Below, piece after piece: positions 36,295 to 45,980 of a stretch of 64,000 nucleotides of DNA. The notes beneath the pieces were generated by a model. That model saw nothing but the letters and a program-made list of their open reading frames with translations. It searched no databases and had not been told where the DNA came from. The DNA lies in assembly GCF_009689585.1 (NCBI RefSeq), contig NZ_AP018694.1, positions 5,199,501-5,263,500 on the forward strand. The letters run 5' to 3'. Both the position numbers and the translations under genes were made by a program. Each line of letters begins with the position of its first letter. Position 1 is the first letter of the stretch. This stretch comes from Aquipluma nitroreducens. GTDB taxonomy: Bacteria; Bacteroidota; Bacteroidia; Bacteroidales; Prolixibacteraceae.

Positions 36295-39168
36295 ATGAAA
36301 CTGAATACATTCCGAAATTCAACATTGTTGTTTTTGTCATCGTTGCTTGTTTTTACAATATTATCAGTTACAAGTGCTTCGGGGCAAAAAAATCAACCAA
36401 ATCCGGGTTGGCCGCAAATTACCAAAGAAGCAAAACCCTGGAGTCGTTGGTGGTGGATGGGAAGCGCTGTCGATCCAACCAATCTGAAAGCCACGATGGA
36501 AGCCTATTCCAAAGCCGGATTAGGCGGATTGGAAATCACTCCGATTTACGGTGTTCACGGCTACGAAAATCGGTTCATCAAATTTCTTTCACCGGAATGG
36601 GTTAAAAATCTGGAATACACCCTTCTGGAAGGCAAACAACTCGATATGGGTATCGATTTGGCAATGGCTTCGGGCTGGCCTTTTGGAGGTTTGTGGGTAA
36701 CACCTGATGATGCTTGCAAATACATGTCTGTGCAATCGTATGCACTAATTAAAGAAGGCGGTCGGCTTCAGGAAAAAGTAACCATGGAACAAGAGCCGAT
36801 GCTTCGCACAATAAGTCGGCCTAAATTGGAGCTTTCGCAATTAAAATATCCGGTTAGCGCCAACGAAGACAGCCTTCAGAACTGGGCAATCGAACAGGTG
36901 CGATATTCAAGACCAATGCCATTGCAAGCCTTAATGGCTTATTCCGATAAAGGCGCAATCCTGAACCTGACATCAAGAGTTGATGCAGAAGGAAAACTCA
37001 ATTGGACTGCTCCGGCAGGTCTCTGGAAATTGTTTGCTGTTTTTGAAGGTTGGCATGGCAAAATGGTCGAACGCGCTGGTCCTGGTGGCGAAGGCGATGT
37101 AATCGATCACTTCTCGGATAAAGCCATTGATAATTATCTGGGCCATTTTACAACTTCGTTTGCCGGACACGATATTAGTGGTTTGAGGGCTTATTTTAAT
37201 GATTCGTACGAAGTGGATGATGCGCGTGGCGAAGCCAACTTTACACCGCTGATGTTCGACGAATTTCAGAAACGACGTGGCTACGACCTGCGCGAATACC
37301 TTCCGGCATTATTGGGACAGGATAATGCTGAATACAATCAACGTGTTTTGTCTGATTACCGCGAAACAATTTCGGATTTGATCCTTGAAAAATACACGCA
37401 ACGCTGGCACGATTGGGCGGCAAAAGGTGGAAAAATAATCCGCAACCAGGCTCACGGCGCGCCGGCCAATATTCTGGATTTGTATGCTGCTGCCGATATT
37501 CCCGAGACTGAAGGTGAAGATATTGTGAAAGTAAAAACGGCGTCATCGGTAGCTCATGTGATGGGCAAAAGGTTGGCTTCGTCCGAATCGGCAACCTGGT
37601 TGAAAGATCATTTCGAAGCTTCGTTATCGGATGTGAAACAGGCGATTGATTTATTTTTACTGGCCGGTATCAACCATGTTTTTTACCATGGAACAACCTT
37701 TTCGCCACAAGATGCTTCGTGGCCGGGTTGGATGTTTTATGCGGCAGTAAATTTTGCGCCAAGCAATACGTTCTGGAACGACTTTGGAACATTAAATACA
37801 TACATTGCCCGCTCGCAATCGTTTCTTCAGGCCGGAAAACCCGATAACGACATTTTGCTTTATTATCCAATTTCTGATGAATATGCCGTTCGCGGAAAAT
37901 CGATGTTGCTTCATTTTGATGGTGCAGCCAAAGGTTCGTCGGTTCGCAATGCAGCCGAGTACCTCTTTAAAAAAGGATATGCTTTCGATTATATTTCTGA
38001 TCGTCAGATCGCTCAGCTCGAAACAAAATCAGGAAAAATACAGACTGGCGGAACCAATTATCAAACGGTTTTGCTTCCTCCGGTGAAGTTGATTCCACTT
38101 GAAACATTCGAGAAAATAATTGCTTTGGCCAAAGAAGGTGCCACCGTTCTGATGGAAGAACTACCGGTTGATGTTCCCGGATTGGGAAGATTGTCCGAAC
38201 GGCAAGTTAAACTTCAGACATTGAAAAAATCTTTGTATTTGGTTAAACAAGCCGGAAGCACTATTCAAAAGGCCAAGGTGGGTAAAGGCCAGATTTTGGT
38301 TGGTAACTTATCTGAATTGCTTCTTCAGGGTAAAATACGGCACGAAATTATGGCAGAGCGTGGTTTGCAATGTATTCGTCGGGTTGATGGCGCTAACACA
38401 ACTTATTTCATCGCCAATCGCGGCGCCGAAATTATCGACGGCATGGTTGCTCTCGAAACTAGAATTGGATCGGCTGTTTTATACAATCCGATGAATGGGA
38501 GTTTTGGCAAAGCGCAGACCAAATCTGATGCTAATTTTGGCGAAGTCTATCTTCAGCTAAAACCGGGTGAAAGTTGCCTGGTGCAGATTTTCCCGGGTAA
38601 AGTGAATGCTCCGGAATACGCTTACTGGAAGACTTCAGGAGATAAAATTGAATTTGGATCTGATTGGACTTTGACATTTCTAAATGGAGGTCCTGAACTT
38701 CCAAAACCGGTAAAACTTTCGAAATTAGGTTCGTGGACTGAAATTGAAGGTGACGGCTACAAAGCGTTTTCAGGAACTGCGGTTTACAAAACCACCTTTG
38801 CAAAACCTTCAGGAACTGCTAAAACTTACCGGATCGATTTAGGGAAAGTGGCTCACAGTGCCCGAATCAGCCTGAACGGCAAAGAGCTGGTGACCTTGAT
38901 TAGCGCTCCATTTACCTTCTATATTTCGGAAGCTGATTTGAAGGCTGAAAATACGTTCGAAATTTCGGTGACCAATCTGATGGGTAACCGCATTGCAGAC
39001 ATGGAGCGAAAAGGGCAGAAGTACAAGATTTTCTACAACGTCAACTTTCCGTCGAAAGAACCGCGGAACCGTGGAGCTGACGGATTGTTTACCACGCTTG
39101 GCTGGAAACCTCAGGAATCCGGGTTAATCGGACCGGTAACTTTAACTCCAATGCAACCAATGCAATAA
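36295..39168 (+). CDS. GH106 alpha-L-rhamnosidase
   Basis: 957 residues with a signal peptide (cleavage near SASGQ, residue 31). The N-terminal catalytic domain shows PWSRWWWMGSAVDPTNL, GLGGLEITPIYGV and MASGWPFGG, diagnostic of GH106. A C-terminal galactose-binding-like beta-sandwich (~800-950, with SARISLNGKELVTL) completes the usual length. In known RG-I loci such enzymes remove terminal rhamnose from the backbone after lyase action. It follows the PL22 gene by 124 bp. Confidence 0.92.
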   Translation: MKLNTFRNSTLLFLSSLLVFTILSVTSASGQKNQPNPGWPQITKEAKPWSRWWWMGSAVDPTNLKATMEAYSKAGLGGLEITPIYGVHGYENRFIKFLSPEWVKNLEYTLLEGKQLDMGIDLAMASGWPFGGLWVTPDDACKYMSVQSYALIKEGGRLQEKVTMEQEPMLRTISRPKLELSQLKYPVSANEDSLQNWAIEQVRYSRPMPLQALMAYSDKGAILNLTSRVDAEGKLNWTAPAGLWKLFAVFEGWHGKMVERAGPGGEGDVIDHFSDKAIDNYLGHFTTSFAGHDISGLRAYFNDSYEVDDARGEANFTPLMFDEFQKRRGYDLREYLPALLGQDNAEYNQRVLSDYRETISDLILEKYTQRWHDWAAKGGKIIRNQAHGAPANILDLYAAADIPETEGEDIVKVKTASSVAHVMGKRLASSESATWLKDHFEASLSDVKQAIDLFLLAGINHVFYHGTTFSPQDASWPGWMFYAAVNFAPSNTFWNDFGTLNTYIARSQSFLQAGKPDNDILLYYPISDEYAVRGKSMLLHFDGAAKGSSVRNAAEYLFKKGYAFDYISDRQIAQLETKSGKIQTGGTNYQTVLLPPVKLIPLETFEKIIALAKEGATVLMEELPVDVPGLGRLSERQVKLQTLKKSLYLVKQAGSTIQKAKVGKGQILVGNLSELLLQGKIRHEIMAERGLQCIRRVDGANTTYFIANRGAEIIDGMVALETRIGSAVLYNPMNGSFGKAQTKSDANFGEVYLQLKPGESCLVQIFPGKVNAPEYAYWKTSGDKIEFGSDWTLTFLNGGPELPKPVKLSKLGSWTEIEGDGYKAFSGTAVYKTTFAKPSGTAKTYRIDLGKVAHSARISLNGKELVTLISAPFTFYISEADLKAENTFEISVTNLMGNRIADMERKGQKYKIFYNVNFPSKEPRNRGADGLFTTLGWKPQESGLIGPVTLTPMQPMQ

Positions 39169-39181
39169 AGCCTCACCCAAA

Positions 39182-39231
39182 CCCTTCCCGCAAGGGAGGG
39201 ATTAAAACCCGTAACCCGTAACCCGTAACAA
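39182..39231 (+). repeat. Intergenic hairpin and tandem CCCGTAA repeat
   Basis: CCCTTCCC GCAA GGGAGGG forms a small hairpin at 39182-39200, followed by three tandem CCCGTAA units at 39208-39229. It is of the intergenic repeat type common in this phylum; no function is evident. Confidence 0.5.
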
Positions 39232-39247
39232 TTTTTAAAACTGAAAT

Positions 39248-39271
39248 CTATGTGCCTATGTGGTTCTAAAA
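39248..39271 (-). repeat. Short intergenic repeat overlapping the start of the 39250 gene
   Basis: The complement reads TTTAGAACCACATAGGCACA and onward, matching 22 of 24 bases of the plus-strand sequence at 45886-45909. It supplies the start codon of the lipoprotein gene. Confidence 0.6.
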
Positions 39272-41397
39272 CTAAACTTCTTCTAATCGCTCTTGCGTTC
39301 ACAGCATGTCAATCACAACCGAAGTCTTCAAAAATTGATCGGTTTGCATTGGTCAACCGTCACAACATAACAATTGAGCAACCCGATACTTTGGCCAGTC
39401 TTTCGGTTGGAAATGGCGACTTTGCCTTTACCACGGATGTTACTGGTTTGCAAACCTTTTACAAGGAATACGAAAATGGCGTAACACTCGGAATCCAGTC
39501 GAATTGGGGATGGCACACGTTTCCGAATACGGAAAATTACAATGTTATGCAGAGTGCTTTGTATTCCGAATATCGTGGCAGAAAAGTTCCATATTTGGCT
39601 CAAAGTCCTAAAAATGAAAATGACGCCAGGGCCATCGATTATTTTCGCGAAAATCCGCAACGTTTGCAACTTGGGGTTATTCGTTTAGTCCTGAAGAAAG
39701 CAGATGGAACTGAGGTGAAGCTGGTTGATATTCAAAATCCTAAACATCAGCTCAATCTTTGGGAAGGCCGCATCAGTAGCGAATTTTCCGTTGAAGGTCA
39801 GCCTGTAAAAGTTGAGGTATTCTGCCATCAAAAAAAAGATATGGTTTCGGCCAAAATTAGTTCTCCGTTAATTAAAAAAGGGCAACTGAAAGTGGAATGG
39901 ATTTTCCCGTATGCTGTGGCTGTCAATACACACTCTGGTTACGATTTTGCTTCTCCGGATAAACATCAGTCGAAGCTTGAAAAGGTAGGGGAGAACAGCG
40001 CAAAAATCCTTCGGACACTCGATAACGATCATTATCAGGTTAAAATGGATTGGGTCGGTCAGGCTGAACTTGCAGAAACTGAAAAACATCATTTTGTACT
40101 TTCTTCGAAGTCAGGCAATTTGCTGGAATTTAGCTGTTTGTTTGCTCCTGAGGTCACAAATGAACCACTTCCAGCATTTGCCGAAACCGAAACCAACAAT
40201 CTGGAAAGCTGGAAAAAATTCTGGAAAACCAGTGGTGCTGTTGATTTCTCGGCTTGTACCGATCCTCGCGCCAAAGAATTGGAACGACGGTTTGTATTGT
40301 CGCAGTACCTCACAAAAATTCAAAATTCAGGCTCAATACCTCCGCAGGAAACCGGATTGGTTTACAACAGTTGGTACGGCAAGGCACACCTCGAAATGCA
40401 CTGGTGGCATTCGGCTCATTTTGCCAATTGGGGTCATCCTGAGGTATTGGATAAACAGTTGGAATGGTATCACACGATCTATCAAAAAGCGCTCGAAACC
40501 GCGCAGATGCAGGGATTCAAAGGAGTTCGCTGGCCCAAAATGGTTGGTCCGGAAGGTCAGAACAGTCCGTCGGGCGTGGGCAGTTATCTGATCTGGCAAC
40601 AGCCACATATTATTTACATGGCCGAACAGTTGTACCGCAGCAATCCTTCGCCTGAAATACTCAACAAATACAAAGATTTGATTTTCGCAACAGCCGATTT
40701 TATGGCCGACTTTGCTGTACCCGATTCAACCGGAAAAGTATATAATTTGCTTCCGCCGCTCATTCCGGCGCAGGAACATTGGAAACGCGAAACAACCATG
40801 AATCCGCCTTTCGAATTGGCTTATTGGCATTGGGCCTTAGGCATTGCACAGGAATGGCATAAACGACTAAATCAGCCTGTTGATGCACATTACGACGAAG
40901 TTTTAAACGGATTGCCCGCACCTTATCAGGAAAACGGTGTGTATCTCGGAATTGCTAAAGCAACAGATTCGTACACCAATCCGAAAGCCATAACCGACCA
41001 TCCGATGGTTATCGGAACTGTTGGGATGCTTCCGATGTGGGATAAAGTTGATGCTGAAGTGATGCGCGCTACTCTGAAAAAGGTAATGAGCAACTGGGAC
41101 TGGCCAACGACCTGGGGCTGGGATTACCCTATGGTTGCCATGTGCGCCACCCGTTTGAACGAACCTGAAATTGCTTTGGAAGCTTTGCTGAAAGATGTTC
41201 AGAAGAACACCTACCTGAAAAACGGACACAATTACCAAAGCCCACGTTTGCGTATTTATTTGCCTGGCAATGGCGGTTTCCTGAAAACCATTGCGCTGAT
41301 GTGTGCCGGATGGGAAGGCTGTACGGTTGAAAATCCAGGCTTTCCGAAAGACGGCAAATGGAACGTGAAATGGGAAGGATTGACGAAAGATTTTTAA
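39250..41397 (+). CDS. Lipoprotein glycosidase-like protein, family not assigned
   Basis: 715 residues with a lipoprotein signal (KTKLLLIALAFTAC). The N-terminal ~290 residues look like a beta-sandwich (SVGNGDFAFTTDVTGLQTF) and the C-terminal ~380 residues an (alpha/alpha)6 barrel (HLEMHWWHSAHFANWG, LEWYHTIYQKALETAQMQG, WPTTWGWDYPMVAMCATRLNEP), the layout of GH65/GH95-like glycosidases. I cannot name the family. The only possible start (ATG 39250) and the first codons lie in an intergenic repeat resembling the sequence at 45886. Position in the locus predicts action on a rhamnogalacturonan side chain. Confidence 0.6.
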   Translation: MCLCGSKTKLLLIALAFTACQSQPKSSKIDRFALVNRHNITIEQPDTLASLSVGNGDFAFTTDVTGLQTFYKEYENGVTLGIQSNWGWHTFPNTENYNVMQSALYSEYRGRKVPYLAQSPKNENDARAIDYFRENPQRLQLGVIRLVLKKADGTEVKLVDIQNPKHQLNLWEGRISSEFSVEGQPVKVEVFCHQKKDMVSAKISSPLIKKGQLKVEWIFPYAVAVNTHSGYDFASPDKHQSKLEKVGENSAKILRTLDNDHYQVKMDWVGQAELAETEKHHFVLSSKSGNLLEFSCLFAPEVTNEPLPAFAETETNNLESWKKFWKTSGAVDFSACTDPRAKELERRFVLSQYLTKIQNSGSIPPQETGLVYNSWYGKAHLEMHWWHSAHFANWGHPEVLDKQLEWYHTIYQKALETAQMQGFKGVRWPKMVGPEGQNSPSGVGSYLIWQQPHIIYMAEQLYRSNPSPEILNKYKDLIFATADFMADFAVPDSTGKVYNLLPPLIPAQEHWKRETTMNPPFELAYWHWALGIAQEWHKRLNQPVDAHYDEVLNGLPAPYQENGVYLGIAKATDSYTNPKAITDHPMVIGTVGMLPMWDKVDAEVMRATLKKVMSNWDWPTTWGWDYPMVAMCATRLNEPEIALEALLKDVQKNTYLKNGHNYQSPRLRIYLPGNGGFLKTIALMCAGWEGCTVENPGFPKDGKWNVKWEGLTKDF

Positions 41398-41400
41398 TAA

Positions 41401-41560
41401 ATCATAACCGTCAGCTAAAGCAGACGGCAAGGAATATCGCTCTGATCATTAGTTGTGCAATATACTTTGCCGTTCGCCTTTAGGCAACGGACATAAGAAA
41501 AGAACCAAGGCGCATCCACTAATCAAGTTTGGAACACAAGCGCCGTATGCGCCGCATGGA
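41401..41560 (+). repeat. ~160-bp intergenic repeat, copy A
   Basis: Recurs at 44627-44785. It contains the hairpin CCGTC AGCTAAAGCA GACGG and a second, CCGTTCGCCTTTAGGCAACGG, and ends in TATGCGCCGCA. The copies have diverged by small substitutions and indels. This copy fills most of the 309-bp gap before the GH2 gene. Confidence 0.75.
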
Positions 41561-41706
41561 ATTGCCCTTTTAACCTCATGTTGTCCAAATGATGTTAGGG
41601 TAGTAAAGCTTAAAATCGTCTTTATTTAAAAGAACAACTAAACTGAATCTGAACCGACCAGATGATCTCCATTGAGGAAGACATTTGGAGACATAAAACC
41701 TAAGTT

Positions 41707-44625
41707 ATGAAATTAATTTACATCACTTTTCTCCTTGCTTTTTCCTGTTTCCTTTCTTTTGCTACTCCAACTCAAAAGCAAACCCTTTTCCTCACCGGAA
41801 CCGATAACACCCACACTAAAACCTGGGAGTTTTTCTGTACTTCGGGACGAAATAGTGGCGTCTGGTCGAAAATTGAAGTGCCATCGCATTGGGAGCAGCA
41901 GGGATTTGGAGAGTACGATTATGGTCGCGATTACCGCACATATGGCAAGAAATTTAAGTTTGCCAACGAAAAAGGAATGTACAAATACACCTTTCAGGTA
42001 CCGGCTGACTGGAAAAACAGAAAGGTTTTCATCGTTTTCGAAGGTTCGATGACCGACACCGAAGTGAAGATCAACGGGCAATTGGCGGGTGCGATTCATC
42101 AGGGAGCATTTTACCAATTCCGATACGACATTACTGATAAGTTAAAGTTTGGACAATTTAATTTATTGGAAGCAACTGTAAGTAAAATGTCTTCCGATCA
42201 TTCGGTGAACAATGCTGAACGATTTGCTGATTATTGGGTGTTTGGAGGGATTTTTCGTCCGGTTTACCTTGAATCATTTCCAGAAGAACACATCGAACGC
42301 GTTGCCATAGATGCTAAAGCTGATGGCTCATTTGCAATGGATGTTTTCACCCAGAATTTGAAAGGTAGCAGAACTGTTTCCGCAGAAATCATTGATTCAA
42401 AAAATAAAGTCATCGCCACCTGCAACTCTATTGGCAAGGATTCGCTGGTAACTTTAAGCTGTAAAGTTTCCAATCCTGAATTGTGGACAGCCGAAACGCC
42501 AAATCGTTATTCAGTTCGGGTTTCGCTGAAAAATGGAAAGACTGAATTGTACTCGGTTACTGAAAAATTTGGGTTCCGCACCATCGAAATCCGGCAGGGC
42601 GATGGCATTTACCTGAATGGCGTTAAAATCAAGATGAAAGGCATCAACCGTCACGCGTTTTGGCCCGAAACTGGTCGTTGCCTGAATAATCAGATTAATC
42701 TGGACGATGTGAAGCTGATCAAATCGATGAACATGAACGCCGTGCGGTGTTCGCATTATCCGCCTGACCAGAGTTTTCTGAATTACTGCGATTCGCTGGG
42801 ATTGTATGTGCTCGACGAACTGGCCGGTTGGCAAAATGCCTATGCAACGGCTCCTGGCGCGAAACTGGTGAAAGAGTTGGTAATTCGTGATGTGAATCAT
42901 CCTTCCATAATTTTCTGGGTCAACGGAAACGAAGGCGGAACCAATAAAGAGTTGGACGACGATTTCGGATTTTACGACAAGTCCAGTCGTCCGGTAATTC
43001 ATCCGCATCACAAGCCGGGCAACGATTTTAATGGTATTGATTGCAACCATTACGAAAATTATTACAGCTCGAAAAGGATATTTACTGAAGGTAAAATTTA
43101 CATGCCAACCGAGTTTTTGCATTCGCAGGATGATGGTGGTGGCGCCGCTGGTCTGGAAGATTTCTGGGAACTTTTTTGGAATACACCAAATGCGGGCGGT
43201 GGCTTTATTTTGGCGCTTTTGGATGAAGGTATTGTGCGCACCGATCTCAACGGTTTTATTGATGTCAACCGCGTAAATGCGCCCGACGGCATCGTTGGTC
43301 CACACCGCGAAAAAGAAGGTAGCTATTATGCGATCCGTGAAATATATTGCCCGGTAAAAATCAAGCTAAAAGAGCTTCCGGAGCAATTTGACGGAACCAT
43401 TCAGGTTGAAAACCGATATCATTTTACAAACCTGAAAGATTGCCGTTTCGAATGGCAGTTGGTGAATTTCAGCACAGTTATTGACCGTCAGGCTGCACAT
43501 CACGTAATGAAGAATGGCATTCTGGCCAGTCCTGATGTCAAACCTCTGGAATATGGATTGCTTGACTTCGGTCTTCGGTCTTCTGCCTCTATACTTCCTT
43601 CCGACTATAAAAAATACGATGCCCTTTATCTGAAAGTGTTTGATCCTTCAGGAGATGAAATTTATTGCTACAGTTGGAAAATTGGTGGTAACCTCCGTGC
43701 TGTTTCACAACTGGTGAAGATGGACATGAGCGATCAGGAAAAGCAGCAACGTGAAAAACTGAAAGCCGCCGGAATTCAGGAAGACAATATTCTTCCAATT
43801 GAGCAGCAATCGGCCGATCTTTCAAAAGAAAAAGGTGTTGCTGAACTGATTGAAAACGACAGTTTATATACCCTGAAAGCCTCCGGAATAGCTGTAACTT
43901 TCAGCCAAAAAGATGGTAAAATCCGGAAAGTAACCAATGATTTGGGTTTGCCAATCCCATTCAGTAACGGACCGGTTTTAGTGAGTGGAAATGCACAGCT
44001 TGAACGTATTAACCCAATAAAAGGCGATAAAAGTTATTCGCTGGAAATGATCTATTCCGGCGACTTGAAGAAAGTGATCTGGACTATGTTCAGCAGTGGC
44101 TGGCTGGCGATGGATTACGAATATCAGGTTTTCGGAGAGCAGATGTTTACTGGTGTCAGTTTTGATTTTCCGGAGTCGGATGTGATTGGTGCCAAATGGT
44201 TGGGCAAAGGCCCTGCAAATGTTTGGAAAAATCGTACGGCTGGCGGTGTACTTGATGTTTATCAGCGTATGTATAACAACAAATTACCTGCCGATAATAC
44301 ATGGGGATTGCCTCAATTTAAAGGCTATTATCCTGAAGTTTCGTGGATAGAGTTTAATACGGTTGACGGCAAGTTTACTGTGGTTGCTCAGGACGACGAT
44401 TTATTTGTACGGCTATTCAATTTCTATGGAATTTCGGGGCCGAGGAACTATCCGGTATTGCCTGTTGGCGACATCTCGTTTCTGGATGCAATTCCGCCGA
44501 TTGGTACCAAACTGGCCATGGGCATCAGCAACGATACCTGGAATCTTGGTCCAATGGGCGAACTCAATAAGATGGACAAGCCCGTAAAACGGACACTGTA
44601 TTTTTATTTTGGACTATTGAATTAA
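41707..44625 (+). CDS. GH2-family beta-galactosidase/beta-glycosidase
   Basis: 972 residues, signal peptide to about residue 19. Jelly-roll sugar-binding domain (~40-190), Ig-like domain (~195-290), TIM barrel (~295-560) beginning GIYLNGVKIKMKGINRHAFWPETGR, and C-terminal domains including a Bgal_small_N-like end. The acid/base is Glu409 in WVNGNEGG and the nucleophile is probably Glu469 in MPTEFLHS. Several GH2 enzymes occur in characterised RG-I loci to strip galactose or related sugars; exact specificity cannot be read here. It is flanked by two copies of the ~160-bp repeat. Confidence 0.88.
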   Translation: MKLIYITFLLAFSCFLSFATPTQKQTLFLTGTDNTHTKTWEFFCTSGRNSGVWSKIEVPSHWEQQGFGEYDYGRDYRTYGKKFKFANEKGMYKYTFQVPADWKNRKVFIVFEGSMTDTEVKINGQLAGAIHQGAFYQFRYDITDKLKFGQFNLLEATVSKMSSDHSVNNAERFADYWVFGGIFRPVYLESFPEEHIERVAIDAKADGSFAMDVFTQNLKGSRTVSAEIIDSKNKVIATCNSIGKDSLVTLSCKVSNPELWTAETPNRYSVRVSLKNGKTELYSVTEKFGFRTIEIRQGDGIYLNGVKIKMKGINRHAFWPETGRCLNNQINLDDVKLIKSMNMNAVRCSHYPPDQSFLNYCDSLGLYVLDELAGWQNAYATAPGAKLVKELVIRDVNHPSIIFWVNGNEGGTNKELDDDFGFYDKSSRPVIHPHHKPGNDFNGIDCNHYENYYSSKRIFTEGKIYMPTEFLHSQDDGGGAAGLEDFWELFWNTPNAGGGFILALLDEGIVRTDLNGFIDVNRVNAPDGIVGPHREKEGSYYAIREIYCPVKIKLKELPEQFDGTIQVENRYHFTNLKDCRFEWQLVNFSTVIDRQAAHHVMKNGILASPDVKPLEYGLLDFGLRSSASILPSDYKKYDALYLKVFDPSGDEIYCYSWKIGGNLRAVSQLVKMDMSDQEKQQREKLKAAGIQEDNILPIEQQSADLSKEKGVAELIENDSLYTLKASGIAVTFSQKDGKIRKVTNDLGLPIPFSNGPVLVSGNAQLERINPIKGDKSYSLEMIYSGDLKKVIWTMFSSGWLAMDYEYQVFGEQMFTGVSFDFPESDVIGAKWLGKGPANVWKNRTAGGVLDVYQRMYNNKLPADNTWGLPQFKGYYPEVSWIEFNTVDGKFTVVAQDDDLFVRLFNFYGISGPRNYPVLPVGDISFLDAIPPIGTKLAMGISNDTWNLGPMGELNKMDKPVKRTLYFYFGLLN

Positions 44626-44626
44626 T

Positions 44627-44785
44627 ATCAAAACCGTCAGCTAAAGCAGACGGCAAAGAATATCGCTCTGATGATTAGTTGTGCAATATCCTTTGCCGTT
44701 CGCCTTTAGACAACGGACACGTGAAAAATAAAACAAGGCGCATTAGCTAATGAAGATTGAAACAAAACACTGTATGCGCCGCAAT
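44627..44785 (+). repeat. ~160-bp intergenic repeat, copy B
   Basis: Copy of 41401-41560 with the same two hairpins. Its end overlaps a spurious upstream extension of the following gene (44750-44794), supporting the downstream start at 44795. Confidence 0.75.
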
Positions 44786-44794
44786 GAAAATGCA

Positions 44795-45883
44795 ATGACA
44801 TCAAGACGAAAATTTATCCAGAATAGTCTGTTTGCCGGAGGTGTTTTTCTGGCTTCAGGAATGACCAGTTTTGCGGCTGCTCCTGAAAAAGGCTACAGCA
44901 AAAAGGACATTTCGTCCTTCGCCAAACGGCTAAAGCCACTTGGTCGTATTCTGGAACTGGAAGGCTATTATGTATGGGGAACAAGTCCTATTGTGGCGCC
45001 CGACGGCAAGATCCACGTGTTCTTCTCGCGTTGGGACGCTAAAAAGGGAATGGGCGGCTGGATCAAAGGTTCGGAGATTGCCCATGCGGTAGCCGATCAG
45101 CCTGAAGGACCGTATTCCGATATCGAAACCATTCTGGCTCCGCGTGGCGATGGCTATTTCGACGGAACCACCTGCCACAATCCGCACATTCAACTAGTTG
45201 ATGACAAGTATTGCTTGTTTTACATCGGTAATTCGAATAAAAAGACAGATACCAAACGGATTGGATTGGCCACTTCAGATTCGCTGAATGGCCCATGGAA
45301 ACGTTCGGACAAACCATTGCTCGATGTGGGAAAATCAGGTTCGTGGGACGATCATTGCACCTCGAATCCGGCCTTTCTAAAGCATCCAAATGGGCAGTAC
45401 TGGCTCTATTATAAGTCATGGAATACAGAAGAATACGTGCATCCGGTCGATCTGACCATTCGTGGCAACCGCAAATATGGGTTGGCTATTGCCGAAAAAC
45501 TCGAAGGCCCGTATGTGAAATACTCCGGAAACCCGATTTTGGATTATTCGAAATTGGGAAATAACCGGCAGTTGGAAGATGGCAATGTATTTATGGAAAA
45601 CGGCCGCTTTTACATGCTGGCACGCGATATGGGCCGCTTCGATCACGAAGTTGGCATTATTCTCGAATCGAAGGATGGCATTCACTGGTCGGAACCAAAG
45701 ATCAGTTATTTCGGGTACAGTCATTATTTGCAGCAACCGTCTGCACCATCGAATCTGAAAAAATATGGTCGCTTCGAACGTCCTCAAATCCTGATGCAAA
45801 ATGGGCACCCCACGCATTTATTTGTGGCTACTCAAGGTGGAAAGTACATGACTTCATCGGCCTTTGTTTTTGAAGTAAAATAG
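44795..45883 (+). CDS. GH43-like five-bladed beta-propeller hydrolase with Tat-type signal
   Basis: About 362 residues from ATG 44795 (MTSRRKFIQNSLFAGG), which places a twin-arginine signal at the N-terminus; upstream codons fall in a repeat. The body has the repeated blade pattern of GH43/GH32-like propellers: YVWGTSPIVAPDGKIHVFFSRW, TCHNPHIQLVDDKYCLFYIGN, DHCTSNPAFLKHPNGQYWLYY (first Asp omitted). Acidic residues of the pocket seem present, but the exact family is uncertain. It probably removes arabinose or galactose from side chains. Tat export suggests folding in the cytoplasm, perhaps with a bound metal. Confidence 0.7.
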   Translation: MTSRRKFIQNSLFAGGVFLASGMTSFAAAPEKGYSKKDISSFAKRLKPLGRILELEGYYVWGTSPIVAPDGKIHVFFSRWDAKKGMGGWIKGSEIAHAVADQPEGPYSDIETILAPRGDGYFDGTTCHNPHIQLVDDKYCLFYIGNSNKKTDTKRIGLATSDSLNGPWKRSDKPLLDVGKSGSWDDHCTSNPAFLKHPNGQYWLYYKSWNTEEYVHPVDLTIRGNRKYGLAIAEKLEGPYVKYSGNPILDYSKLGNNRQLEDGNVFMENGRFYMLARDMGRFDHEVGIILESKDGIHWSEPKISYFGYSHYLQQPSAPSNLKKYGRFERPQILMQNGHPTHLFVATQGGKYMTSSAFVFEVK

Positions 45884-45885
45884 AA

Positions 45886-45978
45886 TTTAGAACCACATAG
45901 ACACAAAGAACACTTCGGAATAATATTCTCGGTGAAACTCAGTGTTCCCTCATTGTTCTCTGTGATAAAAAAAGTATA
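45886..45978 (+). repeat. Short intergenic repeat of the GAACCACATAG type
   Basis: TTTAGAACCACATAGACACA and following AT-rich sequence up to the CE12 gene. It matches, in inverted orientation, the sequence that forms the start of the 39250 gene. Confidence 0.5.
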
Positions 45979-45980
45979 AA

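Noticed and set aside
39208-39229. Telomere-like or CRISPR-like repeat
   Set aside because: Only three 7-bp units with no spacers; no CRISPR array or cas gene occurs anywhere in the window.
42511-43305. Long minus-strand open frame inside the GH2 gene
   Set aside because: Antisense shadow of a strongly conserved GH2 catalytic domain; no start context or family match.
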